A stretch of 64,000 bases of DNA, taken from Ectothiorhodospira lacustris (GTDB lineage: Bacteria; Pseudomonadota; Gammaproteobacteria; Ectothiorhodospirales; Ectothiorhodospiraceae). Numbering within the stretch: the stretch's first letter is position 1; every line of letters begins with the position of its first letter. Both the position numbers and the translations under genes were made by a program. The stretch is taken from NCBI RefSeq assembly GCF_022227845.1, contig NZ_JAJNQN010000008.1, positions 1 through 64,000 on the forward strand, given 5' to 3'. This document shows, one piece after another, positions 53,745-63,200 of the stretch. Under the pieces are notes generated by a model that made no database searches, was not told where the DNA came from, and saw only the letters and a list, made by a program, of their open reading frames with translations.

Positions 53745-55480
53745 CGGTTGGCGTCCGCCCCGCCGGTGTCGTGGACCACGCAGCCATCCTGGATGGTGAT
53801 GACCCGGTTTGCCCAGGCCAGCACTCGGGGGTGATGACTGGCGATGAGGATGGTGGCACCGGCGGTGGCGGAACGCTCCAGGGCCTCAAGTACCAGGGCC
53901 TCCGCCTCCGGGTCCAGTCCCGCGGTGGGCTCGTCCAACAGCCACAGGGGGGCCTGCTTCAGGGCGGCCCGGGCCAGGGCGACCCGCTGGGCCTGACCGC
54001 CTGACAGACCGCGCGCCCGTTCGCCCAGGACGGTCTCCAGGCCCTGGGGCAGCCGGGCGGCAAAGGTCATCACTCCGGCTTCCGTGGCGGCCCGGATCAC
54101 CGCGCCCTGATCGGCGTCGGGGCGGCTCAGACGGATGTTGTCGGCCAGGGTGCCGGTGAAGAGATGGGGGCGTTGCCCCACCCATGCCGCCTGATGCAGG
54201 GGGTCGGGGTCGGCGCCGTCCACGGTCACCTGTCCTTGATTCGGCGCGATGAACCCGGCCAGCAGGTGCAGCAGGGTGGACTTGCCGGCGCCGCTGGGAC
54301 CGGCCAGGGCCACGCGCTCACCGGGCCGTATCTCCAGGCTGATCCCAGCCAGGGCGGTGCGGCGGCCTTCATCAAAGCAGACACTCACCTCCTGGAACCG
54401 GATCGATACCCCGGTGGGGCGTGGTGACGGCGCCACCGGGCTGGGCGGTGCGGCGGGCGCCTCGCGGCTGAGCAGGGGCAGGATGGTCTGGGCAGCGCCC
54501 AGGGCGGCGGCCCGGTCATGGTAGTGCAGGGCCAGCTGCCGCAGGGGCTGGAAGAAATCCGGCGCCATCAGCAGGATGAATAGTCCCGAGAACAGGCTCA
54601 GCTGGCCGGCCGGCCCCCATTGCAGATAGCCGATCAGGGCAAAGCCCACGTACATGGCCACCAGGGCGATGGCCACGGCGCTGAAGAATTCGAGCACGGC
54701 GGAAGAGAGAAAGGCTACCCGCAGGACCTTCATGGTGGTGGCCCGGTAGCCATCGGCGGCCTCGGCGACTTCCTGAGCCGCCCGTCCCTGGGCGTTGAAC
54801 AGCCGCAGGGTGGTCAGGCCCTGGAGCCGGTCGAGGAAATGCCCGCCCAGGCGGGAGACGGTTTCTTGCTGACGGCGGCTGACCTGTTCGGCCCCCATGC
54901 CCAGTAGGGCCATGAAGAAGGGGATCAGCGGGGCGGTGAACAGCAGGATCAGGGCGGCGACCCAATCCTGGGTCAGGGCGGCGATGAAGATCCCCAGGGG
55001 GACCAGCAGGCTCACCGCCACTTGCGGCAGGTAACGGGCGTAATAGCCATTCATGCCTTCTACCTGCTCGACGACGGCCGAGGCCAGGCTGCCGCTGTGC
55101 CGATCCGCCAGGCGCACCGGCCCCAGGGCGGCCATGTGGGCAAAGAGCTCGTCCCGCAGCCGGCCCTGAATCCTGAGGGCTGCCGCCTGCCCCAGGGTTT
55201 CCCGGGACCAGTTCAGGGCGCCACGCAGTCCCATCACCAGGGCCAGCCAGACAAAGGCCCCGGTCAGTGCCGACAGGCCGTCGCCATGGGTGATGGCCCG
55301 ATCCAGTATGAAGGCCAGCAGGCCCGCCTGGGCGATGACCAGCAGGCCCGACAGGATACCGGCACCACTGGCCAGGTTGAGCAGGCCCCGAACCGGTGCG
55401 ACGCGGGCATTGAGCCAGCGTTTCGCCTCGGCATTGGGAATGGGGGGGGCATGGCCTGAGGATGTGCTTGCGTCGTTCAG
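53741..55480 (-). CDS. cydD: Glutathione/cysteine ABC exporter subunit CydD (CTG start)
   Basis: This half-transporter is about 579 residues. Walker A is [12 protein letters not shown], signature LSGGQAQRVALARA and Walker B LWLLDEPTAGLD. The first ATG/GTG/TTG in frame (GTG 55237) would delete the first TM. Upstream the frame stays open and reads as real CydD N-terminus (AKRWLNARVAPVRGLLNLA, then GILSGLLVIAQAGLLAFILD). The best start is CTG at 55480, which overlaps the cydB stop (CTGA) and follows GGAGAGG by 7 bases. Confidence 0.88.
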   Translation of the reverse strand: MNDASTSSGHAPPIPNAEAKRWLNARVAPVRGLLNLASGAGILSGLLVIAQAGLLAFILDRAITHGDGLSALTGAFVWLALVMGLRGALNWSRETLGQAAALRIQGRLRDELFAHMAALGPVRLADRHSGSLASAVVEQVEGMNGYYARYLPQVAVSLLVPLGIFIAALTQDWVAALILLFTAPLIPFFMALLGMGAEQVSRRQQETVSRLGGHFLDRLQGLTTLRLFNAQGRAAQEVAEAADGYRATTMKVLRVAFLSSAVLEFFSAVAIALVAMYVGFALIGYLQWGPAGQLSLFSGLFILLMAPDFFQPLRQLALHYHDRAAALGAAQTILPLLSREAPAAPPSPVAPSPRPTGVSIRFQEVSVCFDEGRRTALAGISLEIRPGERVALAGPSGAGKSTLLHLLAGFIAPNQGQVTVDGADPDPLHQAAWVGQRPHLFTGTLADNIRLSRPDADQGAVIRAATEAGVMTFAARLPQGLETVLGERARGLSGGQAQRVALARAALKQAPLWLLDEPTAGLDPEAEALVLEALERSATAGATILIASHHPRVLAWANRVITIQDGCVVHDTGGADANR

Positions 55481-56481
55481 TGGTAACCCTCTCCGATACG
55501 GACCTTGCCGCGGAATACCCAGTAGGTCCAGGCGGTGTAGGCAAGGATGATGGGGATGACGAACAATAGTCCGATCAGGGTGAACAGCTGGGAATCAGGT
55601 GAGGAGGCAGCATCCCAGAAGGTGTGGTGGGGCGGGACCGCGTAGGGCCACATGCTGATCAAAAGGCCCAGGTAGGCCAGCAGGAACAGGGCCAGGGTGG
55701 CGACGAAGGGCGTGCCCTCGGCTCGATGTCCCAGACCGCGCCACAGCCACACACCGGCCACCAGGGACAGGGTCGGGAAGATCCACAGCACGGCGGCGTG
55801 TTCCAGCCAGCGTTCGAGGATATGTGGGTGGGCCGCGGCGGTCCACAGACTCACCAGCAGGAAGACGAACAGTACGGCCACCACCATGCGGCCGGCGATG
55901 CGGTAAGCCAGGGTCTGCAGTTCGCCTTCGGTCTTCATGATCAGCCAGGTGGCCCCCAGCAGGGTATAGCCGGCTACCAGGCCCAGGCCGGTCATCACCG
56001 TGAAGGGCGTGAGCCAGTCAAAGGCGCCGCCCACATAGGAGAAGCCCTCCACCTCGAAACCCTGGATGTAGGCGCCCACCACGGCACCCTGGGCGAAGGC
56101 AGCCACGAGGGAGCCGCCGAAGAAGGCGATATCCCAGGGGCGCCGCTTTTCCGGAGCCGCCTTGAAGCGGAACTCGAAGGCCACGCCGCGGAAGATGAGT
56201 CCCGCCAGCATCAGGAAGACCCCGATGTAGAGGGCGGGCAGGAACACGGCATAGATGAGCGGAAACGCCGCCAGCAGGCCGGCGCCGCCCAGTACCAGCC
56301 AGGTTTCGTTGCCATCCCATACCGGGGCTACGGAGTTCATCATCACGTCGCGGTGTTCGTCACTGCCGGCAAAAGGGAAGAGTATACCCACTCCCAGGTC
56401 GAAACCGTCCATGAACACGTACATGAACACGCCAAAGCCGATGATGAAGATCCAGATCAGGGTCAGGTCGATCAGTTCCAT
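55477..56481 (-). CDS. cydB: Cytochrome bd-type quinol oxidase subunit II
   Basis: This 334-residue membrane subunit has about eight TM helices. The family N-terminus is MELIDLTLIWIFIIGFGVFMYVFMDGFDLGVGIL, and NSVAPVWDGNETWLVLGG is the most conserved stretch. The start at 56481 follows GGGAG; the longer open frame adds 24 unrelated residues. It lies 19 bases after cydA and overlaps cydD. Confidence 0.95.
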   Translation of the reverse strand: MELIDLTLIWIFIIGFGVFMYVFMDGFDLGVGILFPFAGSDEHRDVMMNSVAPVWDGNETWLVLGGAGLLAAFPLIYAVFLPALYIGVFLMLAGLIFRGVAFEFRFKAAPEKRRPWDIAFFGGSLVAAFAQGAVVGAYIQGFEVEGFSYVGGAFDWLTPFTVMTGLGLVAGYTLLGATWLIMKTEGELQTLAYRIAGRMVVAVLFVFLLVSLWTAAAHPHILERWLEHAAVLWIFPTLSLVAGVWLWRGLGHRAEGTPFVATLALFLLAYLGLLISMWPYAVPPHHTFWDAASSPDSQLFTLIGLLFVIPIILAYTAWTYWVFRGKVRIGEGYH

Positions 56482-56500
56482 GTCTGTGCGCTCCCGGCCT

Positions 56501-57892
56501 TCAGGCCATGGTCTTGTCGTCGGCGGCGGAGAACGGCCGTTTGGCGTGGGCACCCGGCAGGTCTTCCGACAGGTCCGCCTGATCGGGACCCTGGCGGATG
56601 ATGCGCACCAGGAAGGTGATGCCGGCGATGAACACCACCGCGTAGACGGTGATGTATCCCGTCAGGGTGAACAGGGCCATGGCGCCGGTCAGGGAGGGGG
56701 TTAGCCCTTCCGAGGTGCGGTGCAGGCCATGGACCAGCCAGGGCTGACGTCCCACCTCGGTGACGAACCATCCGGCCAGGACAGCGGCAAAGGGTAGCGG
56801 AATCATCAGGCTGGTCAACCTCAGGAAGCGTTTTGATTCCACCAGGCGATCCCGCCAGGTGAGCCAGGCACCCCACAGGGCAATGATGATCATGAGCAGG
56901 CCGATGCCCACCATGACCCGGAAAGACCAGAACACGATGGGCATGTTGGGACGATCCTCGGGGGCCCATTCCTTCAGGCCGGGAAGGGTGCCGTTGAGTT
57001 CATGGGTAAGGATCAGGCTGGCCATGTTGGGGATGCCGATCTCCAGGAAATTGCGTTCCTGGGACTGACTGGGAATGGCGAACAGGAGCAGGGGGGCGCC
57101 ATCGGTGGTTTCCCATACCCCTTCCATGGCCGCCACCTTGGCGGGCTGGTGCTTGAACGTGTTGAGACCGTGCACATCCCCCACCAGCAGCTGGGCCGGG
57201 GCGGCGAAGGCCAGCATGATCAGGCACATCTGCAGGGCCTTCCTGGATGCCTCCGGCGCCTTGCCCTTGAGCAAATACCAGGCCGATACCCCGGCGACCA
57301 CGAAGCCGCCGGTGAGGAATGAGGCCAGGGCCACGTGGAAGAAACGCGGACCGAAGGAGGGATTGAAGATCGCCTCGGTCCATGACGTCACATGGAAGAT
57401 GCCGTCCCGCAACTCAACGCCCGCCGGGGTTTGCATCCAGCTGTTGGCGGAAAGGATCCAGAACGAGGAGATGAGGGTGCCCAGCGCCACCATGCAGGCG
57501 GCGAAAAGATGGGTGCCCCGGGGGACCTTGTCACGACCGAACAGCAGCACGCCCAGGAACACGGCCTCCAGGAAGAAGGCGGTGACCACTTCATAGGCCA
57601 GGATGGGACCGAGGAAGTTGGCACTGGCATAGGAGAACACGCTCCAGTTGGTGCCGAACTGGAACGACATGACGATGCCGGACACCACTCCCATCCCGAA
57701 GACCACGGCGAAGACCTTGGTCCAGAACCGGGATAACTGCTCATAGGCGAGGTTGCCGGTACGGTAGAGCAGTCCTTCCAGCAGGGCGATGTAGGAAGCC
57801 AGTCCGATGGTGAAGACGGGGAAGATGGCGTGGAACGAGACCACGAAGGCAAACTGGATTCGGGATAGGAGTAGGGGGTCAAGCTCCATCAT
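56501..57892 (-). CDS. cydA: Cytochrome bd-type quinol oxidase subunit I, short Q-loop (CIO-like)
   Basis: This 463-residue membrane subunit carries haems b558, b595 and d. The His ligand lies in FVVSFHAIFPVF, another His in GPRFFHVALASFLTGGF, and the Met in FRVMVGIG. The quinol motif KHQPAKVAAMEGVWET and GWFVTEVGRQPW are intact. The protein is about 60 residues shorter than E. coli CydA because the C-terminal part of the Q-loop is missing, as in cyanide-insensitive oxidases (CioA). It begins the cydABDC run and has an FNR-type site upstream. Confidence 0.94.
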   Translation of the reverse strand: MMELDPLLLSRIQFAFVVSFHAIFPVFTIGLASYIALLEGLLYRTGNLAYEQLSRFWTKVFAVVFGMGVVSGIVMSFQFGTNWSVFSYASANFLGPILAYEVVTAFFLEAVFLGVLLFGRDKVPRGTHLFAACMVALGTLISSFWILSANSWMQTPAGVELRDGIFHVTSWTEAIFNPSFGPRFFHVALASFLTGGFVVAGVSAWYLLKGKAPEASRKALQMCLIMLAFAAPAQLLVGDVHGLNTFKHQPAKVAAMEGVWETTDGAPLLLFAIPSQSQERNFLEIGIPNMASLILTHELNGTLPGLKEWAPEDRPNMPIVFWSFRVMVGIGLLMIIIALWGAWLTWRDRLVESKRFLRLTSLMIPLPFAAVLAGWFVTEVGRQPWLVHGLHRTSEGLTPSLTGAMALFTLTGYITVYAVVFIAGITFLVRIIRQGPDQADLSEDLPGAHAKRPFSAADDKTMA

Positions 57893-57927
57893 GGTTCGGT
57901 CCTCGGGTCCCGATTTTGAAGGTTCGC

Positions 57928-57933
57928 ATTCTG
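57928..57933 (-). promoter_or_regulatory. -10 element for cydA
   Basis: On the minus strand this reads CAGAAT, 4 of 6 matches to TATAAT. It implies a start near 57921, about 29 bases before the cydA ATG, and places the FNR-type box exactly at -41.5. Confidence 0.4.
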
Positions 57934-57955
57934 TCCGGAGTGCCTGTTATTTCCC

Positions 57956-57969
57956 ATGATTTTGGTCAA
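57956..57969 (-). promoter_or_regulatory. FNR/ANR-type box upstream of cydA
   Basis: The minus strand reads TTGAC-CAAA-ATCAT, matching 8 of 10 bases of TTGAT-N4-ATCAA. Its centre is 41.5 bases upstream of the start predicted from the -10 at 57928-57933, the class II activator position. FNR/ANR control of bd oxidases is well known, and this window encodes an FNR-like protein with the matching Glu-x-x-Ser-Arg helix. Confidence 0.5.
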
Positions 57970-58002
57970 TCTTTGTTGGCTCGATGGTTTGTGAGTCGGG
58001 CA

Positions 58003-58031
58003 TTGAAAAGATACCAGCCGGTTGGTATGTT
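58003..58031 (+). promoter_or_regulatory. Promoter of the tetR-smr pair
   Basis: TTGAAA (58003-58008) and TATGTT (58026-58031) are 17 bases apart. The predicted start falls on or next to the ATG at 58038, so the mRNA would be leaderless; no ribosome-binding site is visible. Confidence 0.6.
58011..58028. promoter_or_regulatory. TetR-family operator palindrome
   Basis: ATACCAGCCGGTTGGTAT is an 18-base palindrome, perfect except for one symmetric pair. It fills the spacer of the tetR promoter, so binding of the repressor would block RNA polymerase: classical autoregulation. Confidence 0.7.
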
Positions 58032-58037
58032 CTCGCC

Positions 58038-58607
58038 ATGAATCCTCAGGACAGCTTGCGCAAGAAACAACCGGCCCGGGTTCGGCGGGCACTGCTGGAT
58101 CAGGGGGCGCGCCTGTGCTCCGAACATGGCGTGTCGGGGCTGACCCTGCAAGCTGTTGCGGACGCCGCCGGCGTGACCAAGGGGGGGCTGTTGCACCATT
58201 TCCCCTCGAAACAGGTGCTGGTGGAGGCCATCTTTGATGACCTGTTGCAGCGTTTCGAACACAGTATCGACCGCCTGATGGCCCTGGATGCCGAGCCCCA
58301 CGGGCGTTTTACCCGGGCCTATGTGACCGCGACGATGGAACTGATCGGCATGGACGAGTTCATCAAGTGGCAGAGCCTCATGATGACCATGCTGACCGAT
58401 CCGGGCATCAGACAGTGCTGGAAGTGCTGGATGGAAGCCCAGCAGGCACGATACAGGGAATCCGATGAGGATGGCCGGTTGGTGCTGGCCCGGTATGCCG
58501 CTGATGGGATCTGGCTGGCCGCGGTGCAGGGGCATTCCATCCTGGAGTCCGGCAGGCAAAAGGATGAGTTGCTGGCGCACTTGATAGACATGACGAGGAG
58601 CCCGTAA
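58038..58607 (+). CDS. TetR-family transcriptional repressor
   Basis: This 189-residue regulator has an N-terminal helix-turn-helix (about 15-60: RALLDQGARLCSEHGVSGLTLQAVADAAGVTKGGLLHHFPSKQVLVEAIF) and a C-terminal helical ligand domain. The ATG at 58038 is chosen because it coincides with the predicted transcription start and family N-terminus. It sits 3 bases ahead of a drug exporter gene and probably represses both. It is divergent from cydA. Confidence 0.9.
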   Translation: MNPQDSLRKKQPARVRRALLDQGARLCSEHGVSGLTLQAVADAAGVTKGGLLHHFPSKQVLVEAIFDDLLQRFEHSIDRLMALDAEPHGRFTRAYVTATMELIGMDEFIKWQSLMMTMLTDPGIRQCWKCWMEAQQARYRESDEDGRLVLARYAADGIWLAAVQGHSILESGRQKDELLAHLIDMTRSP

Positions 58608-58610
58608 TCC

Positions 58611-58955
58611 ATGAATCCATCTCTGGCCGTGTACGGTGTGCTGGGAATGGCCATCCTGCTGGAAGTGATCGGCACGATGTTCCTGCAAAAATCCGATCAG
58701 TTCACCCGTCCCGCGCCAACCCTGCTCATGGGGCTTTGCTATCTTGGGGCTTTTTATTTTCTCTCCCATGTCTTGAAGAGCATCCCGGTGGGGGTGGCGT
58801 ACGCCCTCTGGAGCGGCTTGGGCATCCTGCTTATTTCTCTGGTGGGTTATCTGGTTTTTCGGCAGTCTCTGGATCTGGCGGCCTGGATCGGCATCGGCTT
58901 CATCATTCTGGGGGTCATCATCCTGAATGTTTTTTCCAGTACTGTGCCCCATTGA
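58611..58955 (+). CDS. SMR-family multidrug/quaternary ammonium exporter
   Basis: This 114-residue protein has four TM helices. The essential Glu lies in TM1 (AILLEVIGTMFLQKS), and the conserved GVAYALWSGLGILLISLVG is in TM3. It exchanges cationic hydrophobic compounds for protons as an antiparallel dimer (EmrE/QacE type). AGGAG lies 11 bases upstream. It is the likely target of the TetR repressor encoded just before it. Confidence 0.92.
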   Translation: MNPSLAVYGVLGMAILLEVIGTMFLQKSDQFTRPAPTLLMGLCYLGAFYFLSHVLKSIPVGVAYALWSGLGILLISLVGYLVFRQSLDLAAWIGIGFIILGVIILNVFSSTVPH

Positions 58956-59082
58956 CGTGCAAGGTATCCGATTCCGTGGCCGGAGAGTGTAATCTGCCTC
59001 TTTTCAGGTTCCGCGCCGCGGCTTGGGCGGCGGTCGTTCCCATCAACTTTTCTGCTGGTCTGCCAAAGGCTGTGTCCCGGAC

Positions 59083-60216
59083 ATGAACAGAAGACCCATC
59101 AATCGACGCATGATCCTCATGCTGCTGGCGGTTTCCCTGCTGCTGGGTGCGGTGTTTGGCTACAAAGCCTTCATCGGTGCCCTGATCACGGACATCTTTG
59201 ACAATATGCCCGAGCCGGTGGCCACCATCACGGCGACTGAGGCCGGGGAACAGGTCTGGCGCCCGCAACTGGAGGCGGTAGGCAGTTTTGCCGCGGTGCA
59301 GGGGGCCGAGCTGACCACCGAGGTGAGCGGCATCGTGCAGGAGATCCTGTTCGAGAACGGTGCTCGGGTCAGGGCCGGGGAGATGCTCCTGCGCCTGGAC
59401 AGCCGTACGGACATGGCTCAGCTGCGGCGCCTGGAGGCGGCGGCCCGCCTGGCGAATCTGGAACTGGAGCGAGCCCGTCGGCTGGTGCGTCAAAACAATA
59501 TCTCCGAAGCGGAAGTGCAGCGCCGGGAGAGCGAGGCCGAACAGGCTGCGGCGGCGGTGCAGGAACAGGCGGCCCGCATCCAGCAAAAGACCCTGACCGC
59601 GCCCTTCTCGGGGCAGCTGGGGATTCGGCGGGTGAATCCGGGCCAGTTCCTGTCCGCCGGAGATCCTGTGGTGTCTTTGCAGGCTCTGGATCCGATCTAC
59701 CTCAATTTCTCACTGGCGGAGCGTCGCATCGGCGAAGTGGTCGCCGGACAGCCCCTGCAGGTGATGGTGGATGCCTACCAGGATAGCTTTGAAGGCCGCG
59801 TCAAGGCCATCGAGCCCGCCATGCAAGCCTCTACCCGTACGTTCGAGGTTCAGGCCATCCTGCCCAATGCGGAGCAGAGGCTGCGCCCCGGCATGTTTGG
59901 TCGCGTGACCCTGGACGTGGGGGAGTCTGCGACGGTGGTGGTGGTGCCTCAGTCGGCGGTGAGCTTCAATCCCTACGGCGACTCGGTCTATGTGATCCAG
60001 CCGGGGGAGGGGGATGAATTGCGGGTGCGCCAGCGCTTCGTGCGGACCGGGATGCGTCGGGGGGATCTGGTGGTGATCCTGGAAGGGCTGGAACCGGGCG
60101 AGCGGGTGGCCACCAGTGGCCTGCTCAAGCTGCGCAACAACGCCGTGGTCAGGATCAGCGATGATCCCGACCTGCAGCCCGGCGAAGAGGCGGCACCCAC
60201 GCCGCCCAACGCCTGA
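59083..60216 (+). CDS. RND efflux periplasmic adaptor subunit
   Basis: This 377-residue membrane fusion protein has an N-terminal TM anchor (about 9-30), no lipobox, then a lipoyl domain (about 68-100 and the mirrored half near 180), an alpha-hairpin (about 105-165, LEAAARLANLELERARRLV), a beta-barrel and a membrane-proximal domain ending near 355. The conserved FSGQLGIRRVNPGQFL and the motif RTFEVQAILPN are present. It links the RND pump that follows to an outer-membrane channel not encoded nearby. Confidence 0.92.
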   Translation: MNRRPINRRMILMLLAVSLLLGAVFGYKAFIGALITDIFDNMPEPVATITATEAGEQVWRPQLEAVGSFAAVQGAELTTEVSGIVQEILFENGARVRAGEMLLRLDSRTDMAQLRRLEAAARLANLELERARRLVRQNNISEAEVQRRESEAEQAAAAVQEQAARIQQKTLTAPFSGQLGIRRVNPGQFLSAGDPVVSLQALDPIYLNFSLAERRIGEVVAGQPLQVMVDAYQDSFEGRVKAIEPAMQASTRTFEVQAILPNAEQRLRPGMFGRVTLDVGESATVVVVPQSAVSFNPYGDSVYVIQPGEGDELRVRQRFVRTGMRRGDLVVILEGLEPGERVATSGLLKLRNNAVVRISDDPDLQPGEEAAPTPPNA

Positions 60217-60234
60217 TGTGGCCGGAGAGCCCCG

Positions 60235-63200
60235 ATGCGATTCACTGATGTCTTCATTCGCAAGCCGGTGCTGGCCACGGTGGTCAGCCTGTTCATCCTG
60301 TTGCTGGGGATCCGCGCCGGTTTTGACCTGAACGTGCGCCAGTTCCCGGAGATCCAGAATGCGGTGGTCACTGTCAGCACCACCTATATCGGTGCCGATG
60401 CCAACCTCATTCAGGGCTTCATCACCACCCCGCTGGAACGGGAGATTGCCGCCGCCGAGGGGATCGATTACCTGGTCTCCACCAGTGTCTCCGGTGTCAG
60501 CACGGTGCAGGCCTATCTGCGCATGGACTATGACCCCAACGAGGCGCTGACCCAGATCGCCGCCCAGGTGAACAAGGTACGCTCGGACCTGCCCCAGGAG
60601 GCGGAAGAGCCGGTGATCCAGCTGTCGGTGGGCGAGACCATTGCCGCCATGTACATGAGCTTCTATTCCGAGGTGCTCAGCGACAATCAGATCACCGACT
60701 ATCTGGTACGGGTGGTGGAGCCTCAGCTGGCCACCTTGCCGGGGGTGCAGCGGGCCGAGATCCTGGGCGCACGGACCTTTGCCATGCGCATCTGGCTGGA
60801 CCCGGAACGCATGGCCGCCCTGGAGGTGACCGGCGCCGACGTGCGCCGGGCCTTGCAGGCCAATAACGTGATCTCCGCAGTGGGGCGCACCAAGGGCCGG
60901 CTCGTTTCGGTGGAACTGACGGCGGAAACGGACCTGTCCAGTCCCGAAGCCTTCGAACAGCTGGTGGTCCGCTCCGAACAGGGGGCCATCGTGCGGTTGC
61001 AGGACATCGCGCAGGTGGAACTAGGTTCCGAGAGCTATGACAGCTCCGTGAGCTTCAATGGCCAGTCGGCCACCTTCATCGGCATTGAGGTTTCGCCGGA
61101 CGCCAATGCCCTGGATGTGATCGCCGATGTGCGTCAGGTCTGGGCACGGGAGATCGAGCCCCAGTTTCCCGAGGGCCTCAAGGGGGACATCGTCTACGAC
61201 TCCACCCTCTACATCGAGAGCGCCATTCAGGAGGTCATGATCACCATCGTGCTGGCACTGGTGATCGTGGTGGCGGTGATCTATGCCTTCCTGGGCTCCA
61301 TGCGCAGTGTGATCATTCCGGCCCTGGCGGTGCCGTTGTCCTTGATCGGCACCCTGTTCCTGATGCTGCTGATGGGCTTTTCCATCAACCTGCTCACGCT
61401 GTTGGCCATGGTCCTGGCCATCGGCATCGTGGTGGATGACGCCATCATCATGGTGGAGAACGTCCATCGCCATATCGAGGAGGGCATGCAGCCGTTGGAG
61501 GCGGCCCTGCAGGGCGCCCGGGAACTGGCCTGGCCCATCGTCGCCATGTCCACCAGTCTGGTGGCGGTCTTCATTCCCATCGGTTTTGTCGGCGGCATCA
61601 CCGGCACCCTGTTCGTGGAATTCGCCTTCACCCTGGCGGCCTCGGTGATTCTCTCCGGGGTCATCGCCCTGACCCTGTCCCCCATGCTCTGCTCGCGCCT
61701 GCTCAAGCCCCATGGCGAGGGTAGCAAGGGGCGTTTCGAGGCCTGGCTGGATGCCCGCTTCGAGGGACTGCACCGGCGCTATGAACGCCGTCTCCACGGC
61801 GCCCTGGAAGATCGTCACGTGGTGCTGGTGTTCGGTCTCATCGTGCTGGTGTCCTGCTATTTCCTGTTCGTCACCAGCAGCAGTGAGCTGGAGCCGCCCG
61901 AGGACCAGGGCTTTGTCTTCTCCATCGCCCAGGGGGATGCGCCCATGACCCTGGATCAATTGGAACGCAACACGGCGGTGATCAACCGGTATCTGGACGA
62001 GATTCCGGAACTGTCCAACATTTTCATCATCAACGGTTTCGGCGGGGGCGGTCTGGGGGCCACCAATTCCGCGGTGGCCGGGTTTGTGCTGGCGCCCTGG
62101 GATGAACGCGACCGCAGCACCCAGGTGGTTCTGGATCATGAACTGCAGCCTCGCCTGGAAGAGATCCCGGGTCTGAGCATCTTCGCGCTGGTGCCGCCAT
62201 CCCTGCCCAGTGCCGGGGGCGGTGCACCGGTGGAATTCGTCATCCGTTCCACTGATCCGGCGGAAAACCTGCTGGAGGTCTCCCGCGAGGTGATCGGCCG
62301 GGCCATGGCCAGCGGCCGCTTCATCTACATCGACGGCGACCTGAAGATCGATCGCCCCCGGACCGAGATCCATATCGACCGGGAAAAGGCCGCCCTCATG
62401 GGGGTGGACATGCAGACCCTGTCAGCGGATCTTTCATCCCTGTTCTCCGGCGGGTTCGTGGGTCGTTTTGCCCTGGATGACCGTTCCTACCGGGTCATTC
62501 CCCAGCTGCAACGGGTGGATCGGCTGACGCCGGATCAGATCGAGGACCTCTATACCCGCAACCGGGACGGCGAACTGGTGCCCCTGGATACCCTGATCAC
62601 CCTGAAGGACTCGGTGCATCCCCAGCAGCTCAAGCGCTTCCAGCAGCTCAACGCGGTTACCTTGTCCGGGGTGCCTCGGCCCGGCGTCACCCTGGGTGAC
62701 GCCCTGGCGGTGCTGCAGGAGATTGCCGCCGATGTCCTGCCGCCGGGCTACAGCGTGGACTATGGTGGTCAGTCACGCCAGTTCATGAGCGAGGGCCGTC
62801 AGCTGGTGGTGACCTTCTTCTTTGCCCTGGTGGTCATCTATCTGGTGCTGGCGGCCCAGTTCGAGTCATTCCGTGATTCACTGATCATGCTGATGACCGT
62901 ACCGATGTCCATTGCCGGCGCGCTGCTGTTCGTCAGCCTGGGCCTGACCACCCTGAACATCTATACCCAGGTGGGATTGCTGACCCTGATCGGCCTGATC
63001 GCCAAGCACGGCATCCTGATCGTGGAGTTCGCCAACAAGCTACAGGAGGAACAGGGCTTATCCCGGCGCGAGGCGGTGGAGAAGGCGGCGGGTATTCGTC
63101 TGCGACCCATCCTCATGACCACCGCCGCCACAGTGCTGGCCATGATTCCGCTGCTGATCGCCGGTGGTCCCGGTGCCGGTTCCCGGTTTGCCATGGGGTT

